DNA from: Halobacteriovorax sp. HLS
GTDB taxonomy: Bacteria; Bdellovibrionota; Bacteriovoracia; Bacteriovoracales; Bacteriovoracaceae
Direction of reading: 5' to 3'
Length of the DNA: 64,000 nucleotides
NCBI RefSeq assembly: GCF_004006665.1
Contig: NZ_QOCL01000009.1
Coordinates: forward strand, 512,707-576,706
Shown here: positions 7,819 to 17,500 of the stretch, piece by piece
How the letters are laid out: each line of letters starts with the position of its first letter
Position numbering within the stretch: the first letter of the stretch is position 1
Position numbers and translations under genes: made by a program
The notes under the pieces: model-generated
What the model was told of the DNA's origin: nothing
Databases searched by the model: none
Seen by the model: only the letters and a program-made list of their open reading frames with translations

Positions 7819-8571
7819 TTAATTAATTAGCCAGTCGTAACCTTTAGTCTCAATTTCCATTGCAAGTTCTTTAGTTCCAGATTTAATAATCTTTCCTTCA
7901 TAAAGAACATGCACATAGTCAGGAACAATATAGTCTAATAGTCTTTGATAGTGAGTAACCATAACGACTGCATTGTATCTACTCTTTAATGCATTAACTC
8001 CCTTGGCAACGATCTTAAGAGCATCAACATCAAGTCCAGAGTCAGTTTCATCTAGAAGTGCTAGGCGAGGATTTAAAACTGCCATTTGAAGAATCTCATT
8101 TTTCTTTTTTTCACCACCCGAGAAACCAGTGTTTACTGGACGAGTAAGAAATTCTTCACGCATTTCGAGTAGTTCAAGCTTTGGAATTAAAAACTCTCTA
8201 AAAGCGTCTTCTTCCATTTCTGGTGCACCTTGAGATTTACTTACTTCATTAAATGACTCATGTAAGAAGTTAAAGTTTGTTACACCTGGAATTTCAATAG
8301 GGTATTGGAAACCAAGAAAGATACCATTCTTAGCTCTTGTGTCGGCCTCTAGTTCTAAAAGGTCAGATACTTTTCCATTAATATTATAGTCGATAGAGCC
8401 GCTTGTTACTTCAAATGCAGGGTGACCAGCGATAACTTTAGAAAGAGTACTCTTTCCAGACCCGTTAGGACCCATGATCGCGTGTATCTCTCCGGCCTTA
8501 ACTGTTAAGTTAATTCCTTTTAAAATTTCTTTGTCTTCAACTTTTGCATGTAGATTTTTTATTTCAATCAT
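7819..8571 (-). CDS. sufC: Fe-S assembly ATPase SufC
   Basis: A 250-residue ABC-type ATPase, the motor of the SufBC2D complex. Walker A is 'GPNGSGKSTLSK' near residues 35-46. The ABC signature region is 'NTGFSGGEKKKNEILQMA' near 148-165, Walker B is 'LALLDETDSGLDVDALK' near 172-188, and the switch histidine is in 'VVMVTHYQRLL'. The 'SGGEKKKNE' form and the 'DETDSGLD' D-loop are diagnostic for SufC rather than a transporter ATPase. No membrane partner is adjacent; the neighbours are sufB and sufD, each 9 bases away. Confidence 0.97.
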   Translation of the reverse strand: MIEIKNLHAKVEDKEILKGINLTVKAGEIHAIMGPNGSGKSTLSKVIAGHPAFEVTSGSIDYNINGKVSDLLELEADTRAKNGIFLGFQYPIEIPGVTNFNFLHESFNEVSKSQGAPEMEEDAFREFLIPKLELLEMREEFLTRPVNTGFSGGEKKKNEILQMAVLNPRLALLDETDSGLDVDALKIVAKGVNALKSRYNAVVMVTHYQRLLDYIVPDYVHVLYEGKIIKSGTKELAMEIETKGYDWLIN

Positions 8572-8580
8572 TATTCTTTC

Positions 8581-10008
8581 CTAACCAATAGAGTTTTCTA
8601 ATTTCATTTCAATTAATTTTACGGCCTCAACAGAGAATTCAAGAGGTAACTCTTTAAAGACATCTGAACAGAATCCGTTAACTATCATAGATATACATTT
8701 TTCCATATCCATACCACGTTGTTGTAAGTAGAAGAGTTGGTCTTCGCTTATTTTTGAAGTTGAAGCTTCGTGCTCAACTGTTGCAGTATTATTCTTTACA
8801 TCAATATACGGAAATGTATTTGCCGAACATTTATCACCAACCAACATAGAATCACATTGAGAGTAATTTCTTGCGCCGGTAGCAGAAGGCATAACTTTTA
8901 CAAGACCACGGTAATTATTTTCTGATTGTTCAGCAGAGATTCCTTTAGAGATAATAGTACTCTTAGTATTCTTACCGATATGAATCATCTTTGTTCCAGT
9001 ATCAGCTTGCATCATATTATTAGTAAGAGCGACTGAGTAAAAAGCCCCTTGAGAATTGTCCCCGATGAGATTACATCCAGGATACTTCCAAGTAATTGCT
9101 GAGCCGGCCTCTACTTGAGTCCAAGAAATCTTTGAATTTCTTCCTAAGCAATTTCCTCTTTTGGTAACGAAGTTATAAATACCACCTTTACCTTCTTTAT
9201 TTCCAGCATACCAGTTTTGGACTGTTGAATACTTTATCTCAGCATCATCTAATGCAATTAGCTCAACGATGGCCGCATGAAGTTGATTCTCATCTCTTTG
9301 TGGAGCTGTACAACCTTCAAGATAATTAACATAACTTCCTTTGTCAGCGACTACTAGAGTTCTTTCAAACTGACCCGTTTCTTTCGCGTTAATTCTAAAG
9401 TAAGTGGAAAGGTCCATCGGACAAGTCACTCCCTCAGGGATGTAGACAAATGATCCATCTGAAAATACTGCCGCGTTTAGAGCTGCATAGAAATTATCAG
9501 CAGGAGGAACAACTGTTCCAAGATATTTCTTAACGAGCTCAGGGTATTCTTTAACAGCTTCTGAAATCGAACAGAAAATAACACCCACTTTTTCGAGATC
9601 TTCTCTGTATGTTGTTCCTACAGATACAGAGTCAAAAACAGCATCAACTGCGACACCAGAGATTCTCTTTTGTTCCGAAAGAGGTATTCCTAGTTTTTCA
9701 AAAGTCGCAAGTAGTTCGGGATCAAGTTCATCTAGGCTTTCAATACTAGTCGATTTCTTAGGAGCAGCGTAGTAGTAGAGATCTTCGAAATCTATTTCTG
9801 GAATTTCTAGCTTCGCCCAGTTTGGAGGAGTCATAGTTTTCCATAATCTAAATGCTTTGAGTCTATACTCTAGTAACCATTCAGGTTCTTCTTTTTTTGC
9901 AGAAATTAGACGAACAATATTTTCATCCAAACCTTTTGGAAACTCTTCAGTTTCTATATCTGTATAGAAGCCGTATTTGTATTCTTGAGAGGTAAGTTCT
10001 TCACTCAT
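8581..10008 (-). CDS. sufB: Fe-S assembly scaffold subunit SufB
   Basis: The open frame runs back to 10077, but the start is placed at 10006-10008. There ATGA overlaps the stop of the Rrf2 gene, and the product begins [20 protein letters not shown], as SufB proteins do; the extra 23 residues are hydrophilic and match nothing. The resulting 475 residues are the usual length. Motifs include '[16 protein letters not shown]', '[18 protein letters not shown]' and '[30 protein letters not shown]'. The last contains the cysteine used for sulfur acceptance on the beta-helix. SufB is the main scaffold on which the nascent cluster forms with SufC and SufD. Translational coupling to the regulator is likely. 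Confidence 0.95.
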   Translation of the reverse strand: MSEELTSQEYKYGFYTDIETEEFPKGLDENIVRLISAKKEEPEWLLEYRLKAFRLWKTMTPPNWAKLEIPEIDFEDLYYYAAPKKSTSIESLDELDPELLATFEKLGIPLSEQKRISGVAVDAVFDSVSVGTTYREDLEKVGVIFCSISEAVKEYPELVKKYLGTVVPPADNFYAALNAAVFSDGSFVYIPEGVTCPMDLSTYFRINAKETGQFERTLVVADKGSYVNYLEGCTAPQRDENQLHAAIVELIALDDAEIKYSTVQNWYAGNKEGKGGIYNFVTKRGNCLGRNSKISWTQVEAGSAITWKYPGCNLIGDNSQGAFYSVALTNNMMQADTGTKMIHIGKNTKSTIISKGISAEQSENNYRGLVKVMPSATGARNYSQCDSMLVGDKCSANTFPYIDVKNNTATVEHEASTSKISEDQLFYLQQRGMDMEKCISMIVNGFCSDVFKELPLEFSVEAVKLIEMKLENSIG

Positions 10009-10487
10009 AATTTTAATCCATTTATCTGTAGGGTCTTGGTTACTGATTCTATTGGGCATGGCCCTTTGTCTTTGCAAAATTCATTACTAAAAAGTAGTTC
10101 TTGAATAGAGAGTGTGCTTAGGAAGTAGTTTAGTTTTTCTCCTAAAGTGATCATTGGGTTAACAATATTGCAATCACCATGTAGTTCACATAGGCCTTTG
10201 TTAGTTTGGCAAACTGTACCTAATTCCTTTCCTTCAATTACTTTTGCTAGTTCGAGGTAGCTTAAAGTGGAGAGCTCTCTTGCTAGAGTGTAGCCACCTT
10301 TAATTCCTTTGACTGATTTTAAGATGCCGTGTGAGTTCATTGTCTGCATAACTTTTGCAGTAGTATCAAATGGTGTCTTAAACTTGTCGCAGATTTCTCT
10401 CGCGCTTGTGAGTTGCTCACTATTTTTGTCGGCCATAAATTTCAGGGCCATCAAAGCATATTCGAGCTTCTTATTTACTTTTAACAC
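10005..10487 (-). CDS. Rrf2-family regulator of the SUF operon
   Basis: A 160-residue winged-helix regulator of the Rrf2/IscR/SufR family, starting with GTG at 10485-10487. The N-terminal half shows the family pattern '[14 protein letters not shown]' and '[23 protein letters not shown]'. Cys93, Cys100 and Cys106 ('[14 protein letters not shown]') match the three cluster ligands of IscR in spacing (C-x6-C-x5-C versus C-x5-C-x5-C). Two more cysteines lie near the end (138 and 144, 'CKDKGPC'), which is unusual. Position at the head of the operon, with an ATGA overlap into sufB, indicates an Fe-S-sensing autoregulator of suf. The operator is not defined. Confidence 0.9.
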   Translation of the reverse strand: MLKVNKKLEYALMALKFMADKNSEQLTSAREICDKFKTPFDTTAKVMQTMNSHGILKSVKGIKGGYTLARELSTLSYLELAKVIEGKELGTVCQTNKGLCELHGDCNIVNPMITLGEKLNYFLSTLSIQELLFSNEFCKDKGPCPIESVTKTLQINGLKL

Positions 10488-10597
10488 TTAGGGGTCATCC
10501 TTAGTTGCGAAGTCTTTTTTTTCTATAATTTCAGTTAATTAGAGTCTATACCTCTAAATAAGCCAAAAAGAAACCTATTTATATATAATATATATCA

Positions 10598-10624
10598 TAA
10601 ATACGTCAAAAAAAGACGTATTTA
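10598..10624. other. Perfect inverted repeat in the regulator/secreted-protein intergenic region
   Basis: TAAATACGTC and its exact complement GACGTATTTA are separated by seven A residues. The repeat lies in the 190-base divergent gap between the Rrf2 gene and the secreted 565-residue protein gene. It could be a protein-binding site (an operator for the regulator) or an RNA hairpin on the minus strand with a T7 loop. It lacks a terminator U-tract on either side. Confidence 0.5.
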
Positions 10625-10644
10625 AAAATGAAAAGGATTTAAAT

Positions 10645-10671
10645 TTTAGTTTTTAGACGAGATTCCGATAA
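10645..10671 (+). promoter_or_regulatory. FliA (sigma-28)-like promoter, near-leaderless
   Basis: TTTAGTTT, 11 bases, then TCCGATAA, compared with the sigma-28 consensus TAAAGTTT-N11-GCCGATAA. The -10 element ends 7 bases before the ATG at 10679, so the predicted transcript starts at or within a base or two of the start codon. No Shine-Dalgarno is present. Confidence 0.65.
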
Positions 10672-10678
10672 GTTAGGC

Positions 10679-12376
10679 ATGTTTAAGGTTTATATTTTAA
10701 TCCTATTTACTTATAGTGCGTCAACTTTTGCAATCTGTTCAGAAGTTGAAGGCGTTTTTAATAAGTTCTTATCTCTAGAAAAACTTAGTGCAAAGCAGAG
10801 AAGTACGATTCGAGGCACAGCACAAGTTAAAGAGTTTTTGGGTAAGTGGAAAGATCAGAAAGTTATTTCTGACAACCGAGCATTCATGAGTTCTATGGAC
10901 CGAGCAAGTGGATCATCGCAAAAGAGAATATACTTTGATGTAGAGAACTCAGTTTTGAAAGGTTTAAATGATCATGTGTTAGAGGATAAGGGTCTTGGTG
11001 ATGCTGTTAATAATCTCTTTAATCAAAAATTTTTAAAGAACCTAAAATCTCATCCTGATTTATTAGATAAAATAAGTGGACAGTACTCAGACTTTAAATC
11101 AATGCGTTTTAGTTTTGATTATAAAGACGCATCAGAAGCAGATTCTATAAATAAGGCCTTAGCAGAAGTTTATCAAAAATCGAATGATGAGTTTCTATTA
11201 GAAATGGACAAGGCAAAAATGGCGGGGCTTTGGCAAGGTCATGAAGGTCAACTTGGAAGTCCTCAAACTTGGTTTCTTGCTGGAACTGGAGACAATGCAC
11301 TAGAGGCCAATATGGCATCAAGGGCCCAGAGAAGAAATGTCGCTTCTACTGGAGTAGCTAGTCTTTCGAAGTACTCTGACAATGTAGATGAACTCTATTC
11401 TCAAATGAGAGGAATAAGTGGTCTTCAAAGTGAGCTGGCCTCAAATCAGAAGCTTGTATCAAAGTCTATAATGACAAAAGTGAATGATGATTATGTCCTT
11501 TCAAAAGAGATGATTACTATCTTACGTAAAAATAAAAGATCGGACTTTTCAAGTGAAGCAAAGTATCTAAAAGAAATAGAGCAGAAGTCTAAGAGTTTAT
11601 TTGGAGTGAAGTTAGAAAAGGACGAAATTTTAAAAATGACAAAGTACTTCGAAGATATTGATTCAATGAGCCCTCCTTTGTTTATTAGAGATAGACAGAT
11701 CATAAATTTGGAAGAAGCTAAAAGCGGTCTTGTATCTGTAGACTTTGCGGGAATTGGTGTTGATAACGCTCAAGCGGCCATGATTGGACTTGGAAAGAGT
11801 TCAATGAATGATGCTAAAAAGATGAATAGTGTTTCAAAAACGTTAGATAATGTCTGGAAAGAAGTAGATAGTGTGACTGATGAGATGCATATGGCGCAAA
11901 GATCATATAACTCTGCAGTAAAAGAAATTGAACCAACTCACTCAGGGGCACTTTTTAGTGGGGATGATGGAATGTTCTTTCCTACTAAGTCATGGTCTAG
12001 AGATGAAAAGGTTAAATTAGTCGAGAAGCTTTCTCAAAAAGATCCTAGTAAGTATCGAGTTACTTTTGTTCCAACTCAATATAGTGATGGAACTTTGATT
12101 TCTGCTGCCAATAGAAGTGAGTATGTTGTTAAGGCAGAAAAAGTTGAGAAGTCTTTGAGAGCGAAGGTTACTGGAGTTGGGAAAGACAAGGTTCACTTTA
12201 ATAGAGCGAAGGATTTGATTTTCGCAATTGAATATAATCCAACTAAAGATGGAAATGGTACTTTTAATTTAATTGTTAAAGGTGGCGAGCTTTCTCCTAA
12301 AGAGCTTAAGTCAATTCATAAAGTTTTCTCACAAACTATTGAAGAAGGAAGTTCTGCTGGTATAATTATACATTAA
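10679..12376 (+). CDS. Secreted protein of unknown function, 565 residues
   Basis: It begins with a signal peptide (MFKVYILILFTYSASTFAIC, cut before or near CSEVEG). The mature part is highly charged, mostly helical and lysine/serine-rich, with long segments that could form coiled coils (about residues 230-330 and 370-420). The last ~110 residues look more globular and beta-rich ('KDLIFAIEYNPTKDGNGTFNLIVKGGELS'). I recognise no family and no catalytic motif. A sigma-28-like promoter sits directly in front of the ATG, suggesting expression together with flagellar genes. The stop overlaps the ATG of the fatty-acid-hydroxylase-family gene, so the two are coupled. It may be a type II secretion substrate, which is only a guess. 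Confidence 0.75.
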   Translation: MFKVYILILFTYSASTFAICSEVEGVFNKFLSLEKLSAKQRSTIRGTAQVKEFLGKWKDQKVISDNRAFMSSMDRASGSSQKRIYFDVENSVLKGLNDHVLEDKGLGDAVNNLFNQKFLKNLKSHPDLLDKISGQYSDFKSMRFSFDYKDASEADSINKALAEVYQKSNDEFLLEMDKAKMAGLWQGHEGQLGSPQTWFLAGTGDNALEANMASRAQRRNVASTGVASLSKYSDNVDELYSQMRGISGLQSELASNQKLVSKSIMTKVNDDYVLSKEMITILRKNKRSDFSSEAKYLKEIEQKSKSLFGVKLEKDEILKMTKYFEDIDSMSPPLFIRDRQIINLEEAKSGLVSVDFAGIGVDNAQAAMIGLGKSSMNDAKKMNSVSKTLDNVWKEVDSVTDEMHMAQRSYNSAVKEIEPTHSGALFSGDDGMFFPTKSWSRDEKVKLVEKLSQKDPSKYRVTFVPTQYSDGTLISAANRSEYVVKAEKVEKSLRAKVTGVGKDKVHFNRAKDLIFAIEYNPTKDGNGTFNLIVKGGELSPKELKSIHKVFSQTIEEGSSAGIIIH

Positions 12377-13164
12377 TGGAACATTATCGATTAATAATAT
12401 TTCTTGTCACGATTGTCTTATTTTCTATTTTACAGAATATCTTTAAAAGAAATTCTTCTATCTACTCCGCACGTCAATCGAAGCAAAGATTGAAATTAAA
12501 TATATCGATGCTTCTCATTTTCTATATATGTTTCAAAGTATTTATTCCCTATGAACTTTTTAGTATTGCTAAATTGGTTCATGATAAAGGAATTGGACTG
12601 CTTAATTACTTTCAGCTCACTGGTGTAGGATATTATGTCTCTAGTGTTATACTTCTAGACCTTGTCATTTACTGGCAGCACCGTCTGTTTCACACTTCAA
12701 ATTTTCTATGGAGATTTCACCGTGTACACCATAGTGATAAATTCTTAGATGCTAGTTCTGCGTTTAGATTCCATCCAATAGAGATGTTTCTGTCTTTTGG
12801 TGTAAAGGTTTTCTTTATTGTTGCTCTTGGTTTATCTCCACAGGGCGTAATTGTATTTGAAGTCCTGCTCAGCTCATTTGCTATCTTTAACCATGCTAAT
12901 CTTAGGCTTTCCAATAGATTGAATCGCCATCTCGCTAGGTTCTTTGTTACACCTGATTTTCATCTAGTACATCATAGTGATCAGAGAAAGATTCATGATT
13001 CGAATTATGGTTCATTTTTAAGTTTGTGGGACAAGGTCTTTGGAAGTTATCTAGATAGTGATATTTACTTAAACGATGAGTTTGTAACTGGCCTAGAGAC
13101 TCCAACAAAAGATAAATCTGTAAAGATTGTATCTATGTTGAAGCTTCCTTTTGAAAAATTATAA
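12376..13164 (+). CDS. Sterol desaturase / fatty acid hydroxylase family membrane protein
   Basis: A 262-residue integral membrane protein with the histidine clusters of the di-iron fatty acid hydroxylase superfamily: 'HRLFH' at residues 102-106, 'HRVHHS' at 115-120, 'FRFHPIE' near 131, 'FNHAN' near 171 and 'FHLVHHSD' near 195-202. Hydrophobic segments lie near residues 5-22, 40-60, 80-100 and 140-170. Members insert oxygen into lipids (hydroxylation, desaturation, ether-lipid cleavage) using O2. The substrate cannot be read from sequence. The ATG overlaps the upstream stop by one base (TAATG), tying it to the secreted 565-residue protein. It ends next to a convergent gene with no spacer. Confidence 0.88.
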   Translation: MEHYRLIIFLVTIVLFSILQNIFKRNSSIYSARQSKQRLKLNISMLLIFYICFKVFIPYELFSIAKLVHDKGIGLLNYFQLTGVGYYVSSVILLDLVIYWQHRLFHTSNFLWRFHRVHHSDKFLDASSAFRFHPIEMFLSFGVKVFFIVALGLSPQGVIVFEVLLSSFAIFNHANLRLSNRLNRHLARFFVTPDFHLVHHSDQRKIHDSNYGSFLSLWDKVFGSYLDSDIYLNDEFVTGLETPTKDKSVKIVSMLKLPFEKL

Positions 13165-13413
13165 TTAGGCAGCTGTTCTGTGAGTCGTCTGCTCGTAAGA
13201 CTGTTCTAAATACTTACAGATAATATAATCTATATTGTGATCATTATAATACTTAGCAAAGCTTTGAAATACACTTACTTCGATAAGATTCTTATCAAGC
13301 CATGGTGCTTGCTCTGCTTGTAGCTGAGTTAGGTACTCAAAATAGTCTTCAATATTATGACTCTGTTCATATTTTCCAATTGAATTAAATAGTTCTTTTT
13401 TTATGTCTGACAT
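13165..13413 (-). CDS. Hypothetical cytoplasmic protein, 82 residues
   Basis: A small acidic, helical protein with no signal peptide and one cysteine ('YIICKYLEQ'). It is rich in Tyr and Gln ('YFEYLTQLQAEQAPWLD'). I recognise no family. It has a good Shine-Dalgarno (AAGGAG, 6 bases before the ATG). About 50 bases upstream is a nearly perfect sigma-28-like promoter, implying co-expression with motility genes. It ends exactly where the convergent gene ends (stops at 13164 and 13165), with no room for a terminator between them. Confidence 0.7.
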   Translation of the reverse strand: MSDIKKELFNSIGKYEQSHNIEDYFEYLTQLQAEQAPWLDKNLIEVSVFQSFAKYYNDHNIDYIICKYLEQSYEQTTHRTAA

Positions 13414-13461
13414 ATATGCTCCTTTACGTCCTGCAAAGATAAACTTTGGCTCCTGCCATAC

Positions 13462-13488
13462 TTATCGTGAATGTATAATTAAAATTTA
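13462..13488 (-). promoter_or_regulatory. FliA (sigma-28)-like promoter for the 82-residue protein
   Basis: Read on the minus strand: TAAATTTT, 11 bases, CACGATAA. Compared with TAAAGTTT-N11-GCCGATAA this has exact spacing, seven of eight -35 bases and six of eight -10 bases. The predicted start of transcription leaves a leader of about 40 bases before the ATG at 13413. Confidence 0.65.
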
Positions 13489-13610
13489 CAATCTTCCTCT
13501 AAGAAAGAGGTAGAAATAGAATAATTACTCCTTAAGTATTATAAAGTATTTCTGAAAACTTTCACGTATAATTTCAAAATAGTTAAAATAGTGAAATTAG
13601 ATAGGTGTTT

Positions 13611-14510
13611 ATGATAGCTTTTGCCTCTTTGGCCGATAAGAAATTGGCCGACGAAATTTGTAAGGAAATTTCTAAACAAGGAATCCTGTATAGAATAGAT
13701 TACGATCCGAGTACTAATCAGTATATTTTATTGGTTGATAAAGAAGAAAATATTGGTGTCGCTTTAGACATTTATCGAGTAATGCTTGGTTTACCAAGGC
13801 AGTTTGAGCAATCTGAAGAATGGTCTAAGATTCAGTCGGTAAGCATGGGGCCTGTAACTATGGTCGTTGTTGCATTTTGTATTGGGATTTTTATTTTAGG
13901 AGATTATAAGATTGTTCCTGAACTCTACACGCTAATGCAACTAAGTCCGGATTTTTTTACAGATTTTAATATCATGAATGTCTGGAAGCTGGTGACTCCT
14001 GTTTTTATTCACTTTGGTATCATACATATTCTATTTAATATGATGTGGATGAAAGACCTTGGAAAAGTAGTAGAAGCACAAAGAGGTGGAAACTTTCTAA
14101 TTTTCTTTATTTTTCTTGTAGGGGCCTTCTCTAATGCTGCTCAGTTCTTTAGTATTGGACCAAACTTCGGTGGTATGAGTGGAGTTATTTACGGTCTACT
14201 AGGATACTTATGGATGAATAAGAGATTTAATAAGAATTCTGAATATAGTTTGGCCAAGCAAGATATCTACATCATGGTTGGATGGTTTTTCTTGTGCTTA
14301 TCCGGAGCTTTGAGTTTTTCTATTGCAAATATGGCGCATGCAATGGGTTTAAGCTTGGGTATGCTAGTAGGTATTTTCTTTGGAATGAGCGAGTCAAAAG
14401 AAGAAAAGCAGTGGACTGCGGTAGCGGGATACTTTGTATTTGCTCTAGCATTACCAATATTCACACAATTTATAGAACTCTTCAAACTTTCCATGAAATC
14501 GGGTGCTTAG
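13611..14510 (+). CDS. glpG: Rhomboid-family intramembrane serine protease (GlpG-like)
   Basis: About 299 residues. The frame also has a GTG at 13605 (MFMIAF), close to how E. coli GlpG begins, so either start is possible. Residues of about 1-70 form a cytoplasmic domain like that of GlpG. Then come six predicted membrane segments. The core carries 'HFGIIHILFNMMW' (HxxxN), 'NFGGMSGVIYGLLGYLW' with the nucleophile serine in GMSG, and 'MAHAMGLSLGML' with the partner histidine. Both catalytic residues are present, so it should be an active protease cleaving single-pass membrane proteins within the inner membrane. The substrate is unknown. Confidence 0.93.
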   Translation: MIAFASLADKKLADEICKEISKQGILYRIDYDPSTNQYILLVDKEENIGVALDIYRVMLGLPRQFEQSEEWSKIQSVSMGPVTMVVVAFCIGIFILGDYKIVPELYTLMQLSPDFFTDFNIMNVWKLVTPVFIHFGIIHILFNMMWMKDLGKVVEAQRGGNFLIFFIFLVGAFSNAAQFFSIGPNFGGMSGVIYGLLGYLWMNKRFNKNSEYSLAKQDIYIMVGWFFLCLSGALSFSIANMAHAMGLSLGMLVGIFFGMSESKEEKQWTAVAGYFVFALALPIFTQFIELFKLSMKSGA

Positions 14511-14525
14511 GCCAAGATAAATAAA

Positions 14526-14553
14526 TAAAGTAAAATACTCAGGTTTCCGATAA
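14526..14553 (+). promoter_or_regulatory. FliA (sigma-28)-like promoter for the 1856-residue protein
   Basis: TAAAGTAA, 12 bases, TCCGATAA. The -35 and -10 elements match the sigma-28 consensus well, with spacing one base longer than ideal. It lies just after the rhomboid stop and gives a leader of about 35 bases before the TTG start at 14595. Confidence 0.65.
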
Positions 14554-14594
14554 GTATCTAAAGGTGGGCCCGAATTTTTAGGCCTTTAGGTATT

Positions 14595-17500
14595 TTGAGA
14601 GAATATATTAGAAAACATCTATTTAGTTTTGCACTAGTGCTAGTGTGTTTTTGTGAATTAAGTTTCGCACATACATTGCTACATCAACATGCTTCAAGCG
14701 ATGGTGCCACAGTCGTTTATCTTGATGAAGTTTCTCGTAAGTTGATCGTAAGAAAGTATCACTCAACTGATAGTAAGATACCTGCAAACTTTCCAAAAAA
14801 TATTCGCTCACTTTCAAGCTTCAATCCTTCTATATTTGATAAATACCAAGGCGTATCTTCTAGTGAAAGTATTGTTGATCTAAATTCAAGCTCATCTGCA
14901 ATAAGTTCAGCTTTAAGTAGAGCAGTAGACGACTCTAGTTCAAAGTTTAGAATTGAAAGAACAATGAATGAACTGAAAAAGAATTTAGAGGGGAAGTCTT
15001 CATATAAAGTTGTGGCCGATACTAAAAGGCATGGTAAAAGAAATATAGCTCTTTTTAATCCAGTCTCCTCACACTTTATTATTCAAAAAAGTAAATACTC
15101 AAATGCAGAAGTTTCTAGTCCTGTCAGCTTTCCAAAAGACCTTGCCAGAAGATTTAGAGAGAGTGATCAAGATAGCTATGATTTATCTACTCCACATAAA
15201 ATTGATAAGTATAGATCAAGAATCCAAAAAGGTTTAAAGAATGCTCGAGTTAGTGAAGATGTCATTGCTAAGACTCTAAGAGAAATAGATGAACTCAAAA
15301 AGAGTAAGTCAGAAATTATCTCTAAAATGAAGTTAATTAAAACTGTAGGAGAGTCTGGAGAACAAAAAGAAATATACATGGACCTTGATACAGGAGACTT
15401 CTATTTTAGAAAGTTTGATGATGGCAAGGTTGATAAAGATAGCTTCTTTAATGTCGGGGATGATGCGACATTAGAATCTTTAAAGGAGCTATTAATTAAA
15501 GAAGACTTATATAACGAAGGTGAGTTTGAACAAAAATTTACAGACTTTTTTAGTAATCATTGTCCTGAGAATCAGGCGGCCGATGTTATAGATAATTACG
15601 AAAATATAGAAGATATTTTAAATGTAAATTCACAAGTTTGGGAACAGTACCTATCTATGGCGGTTTCAGATGGGCCACTTATTTTAGAAGACGGCTCCCT
15701 TGTTTCTAAACTTTCGTATCAAGGACAAGAGCATGGAGTTAAGTTTAAGCTTGATAGGTTGGGAAATATAGAAAGTGTTTCATTTATAAATTCAGATAAG
15801 GCCACTCAGAGTGGACTTAGTATTGAGAGAGTTAAAGAAGGTAATGAATATATTTTCAAAATTGTCTCTAACGATAATGGAGAAAAATTAGATCAATTCT
15901 TCTTTGATACAGAAGCTGTCAAGCTTGACAGTGATCCTATTACGGCGAAATTGGCAATCTATGTACTGGGCTCTCATGAAAAAGACCCTCTAGGAAAGAA
16001 CTACTATGATAAGAATATCTATCCTATTGAGTTAGATGGTTTAGGAAAAATTACAAATAGTGGAAAGAAAATTCATCTATCATCTGCTAGAAGTTCAAAG
16101 TATCCACATCGTTTCAAAGAAGGAGACGGAGCTGGCGTGACTAGCTTTTTCTTCTCTAATTTCTTTAGCACAAATGGTAGAAGAGAAAAGCTAGAAAATG
16201 AAATATCTAAAGAAGCGCTCAATACTTCTGAGAAGCTGAATAAAGATGGTGTCGTCCTACTAAATAAAGGGGAAGTTAAAGAAACTGTTTCATTAATCGT
16301 GAGTGAGGTTGAGCGCGATATTCCTAAACTAAAAGGTAGTGTGCCACAAATAACAGCAAAAGTTTATGAGCACGCATATGAAAAGTTCTCCAAAATTATT
16401 GTTCCAAAAATGATTAAAGATATGATGCCTGGAGAAAAACAAGATATCTATGAGTCAATTACAGATAAGGCAATGGTAGAGTTTAAGCAATGTTTAAAAA
16501 GAGCGTCCGATCAGAGTAACCCAGAGGGAGCTCCAAAATGTATGGAGTCCTTTGAAAAAGAAGCTCCAGTTATTATTGGTCAAGAAATTCTTGATCTTCA
16601 GTTGAGTCAAAATGGATATGAACAACTCTCTGCGAAAGCAAAATTAGAATATACAAAATGTATTAAAGAAAATTATGACACCGCTAAGGGAGATATCAAC
16701 TTTATAAAGGGCTGTATATTTAAGGCAACTTTTAGTAGCGTAGATGATGGGTTAGAGGGAGTTATTTCTCTAACATTAGAAAAGATGAGCAAGGAAATGG
16801 ACCCTACTGGCAAGAAAACTATTTCAGTAAGTTCTAATATATCTCTTGCTAGTCGTAACGCTTTGAGAAGTTGTTATAGCAAAAAAGGATATCTAAGTAG
16901 CAGGGTCTTTACTGACAGCTATAATATGGACACTTTAAAAGAATTGGAAGTAGAGACCTTCAAGCAAGATCTCTTTACTTGTGCAGCAAGTGTCGAAGAG
17001 ATTGTGACTAGTAATGTAACAGAGCAGTTTATTAGAGATAATCTTGCAGAAATTGATCTACCTGAAAATAAAAGAGCTGAAATACTAAGTCTTTCAATGG
17101 ATAAAGGACTTAAGCATTGTGTTGATATTCAAAAAAGAAGAGTTGATATTCTTGCAAAGAGTGGGAAGTTCTCAGTAGTAAAAGCTAGTGAATGTAAAGA
17201 CTACGTAACTCTCTTTGTAACTGAACAAGTTGTAGATCAGAGTCTACAAGAGAAAGTATCAAAAGATTTATGGAATAAAATAGGAAAAGATGCTCCTCAT
17301 AAGTCTTGTTTTGAAGGACTTAAACAAAACTCTTTAAAAAATCTTCTTGAAGAATCGGAAAGTGAGTTCAATATCGATCAGCAGTCTGCCAATTGTCTCA
17401 AAAAGAGTATTGAGTGGATAACTTACTACGTGGCAAAAGAAGAGTTACTAAAGACCTTTAGTGACGATCCAATGTATAAGAAAGTAAAGATCGATGATAA

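Noticed and set aside
10009..10077. Upstream extension of sufB to a start at 10077
   Set aside because: It overlaps the regulator gene by 73 bases, adds hydrophilic residues not seen in SufB, and the ATGA start at 10008 is far better.
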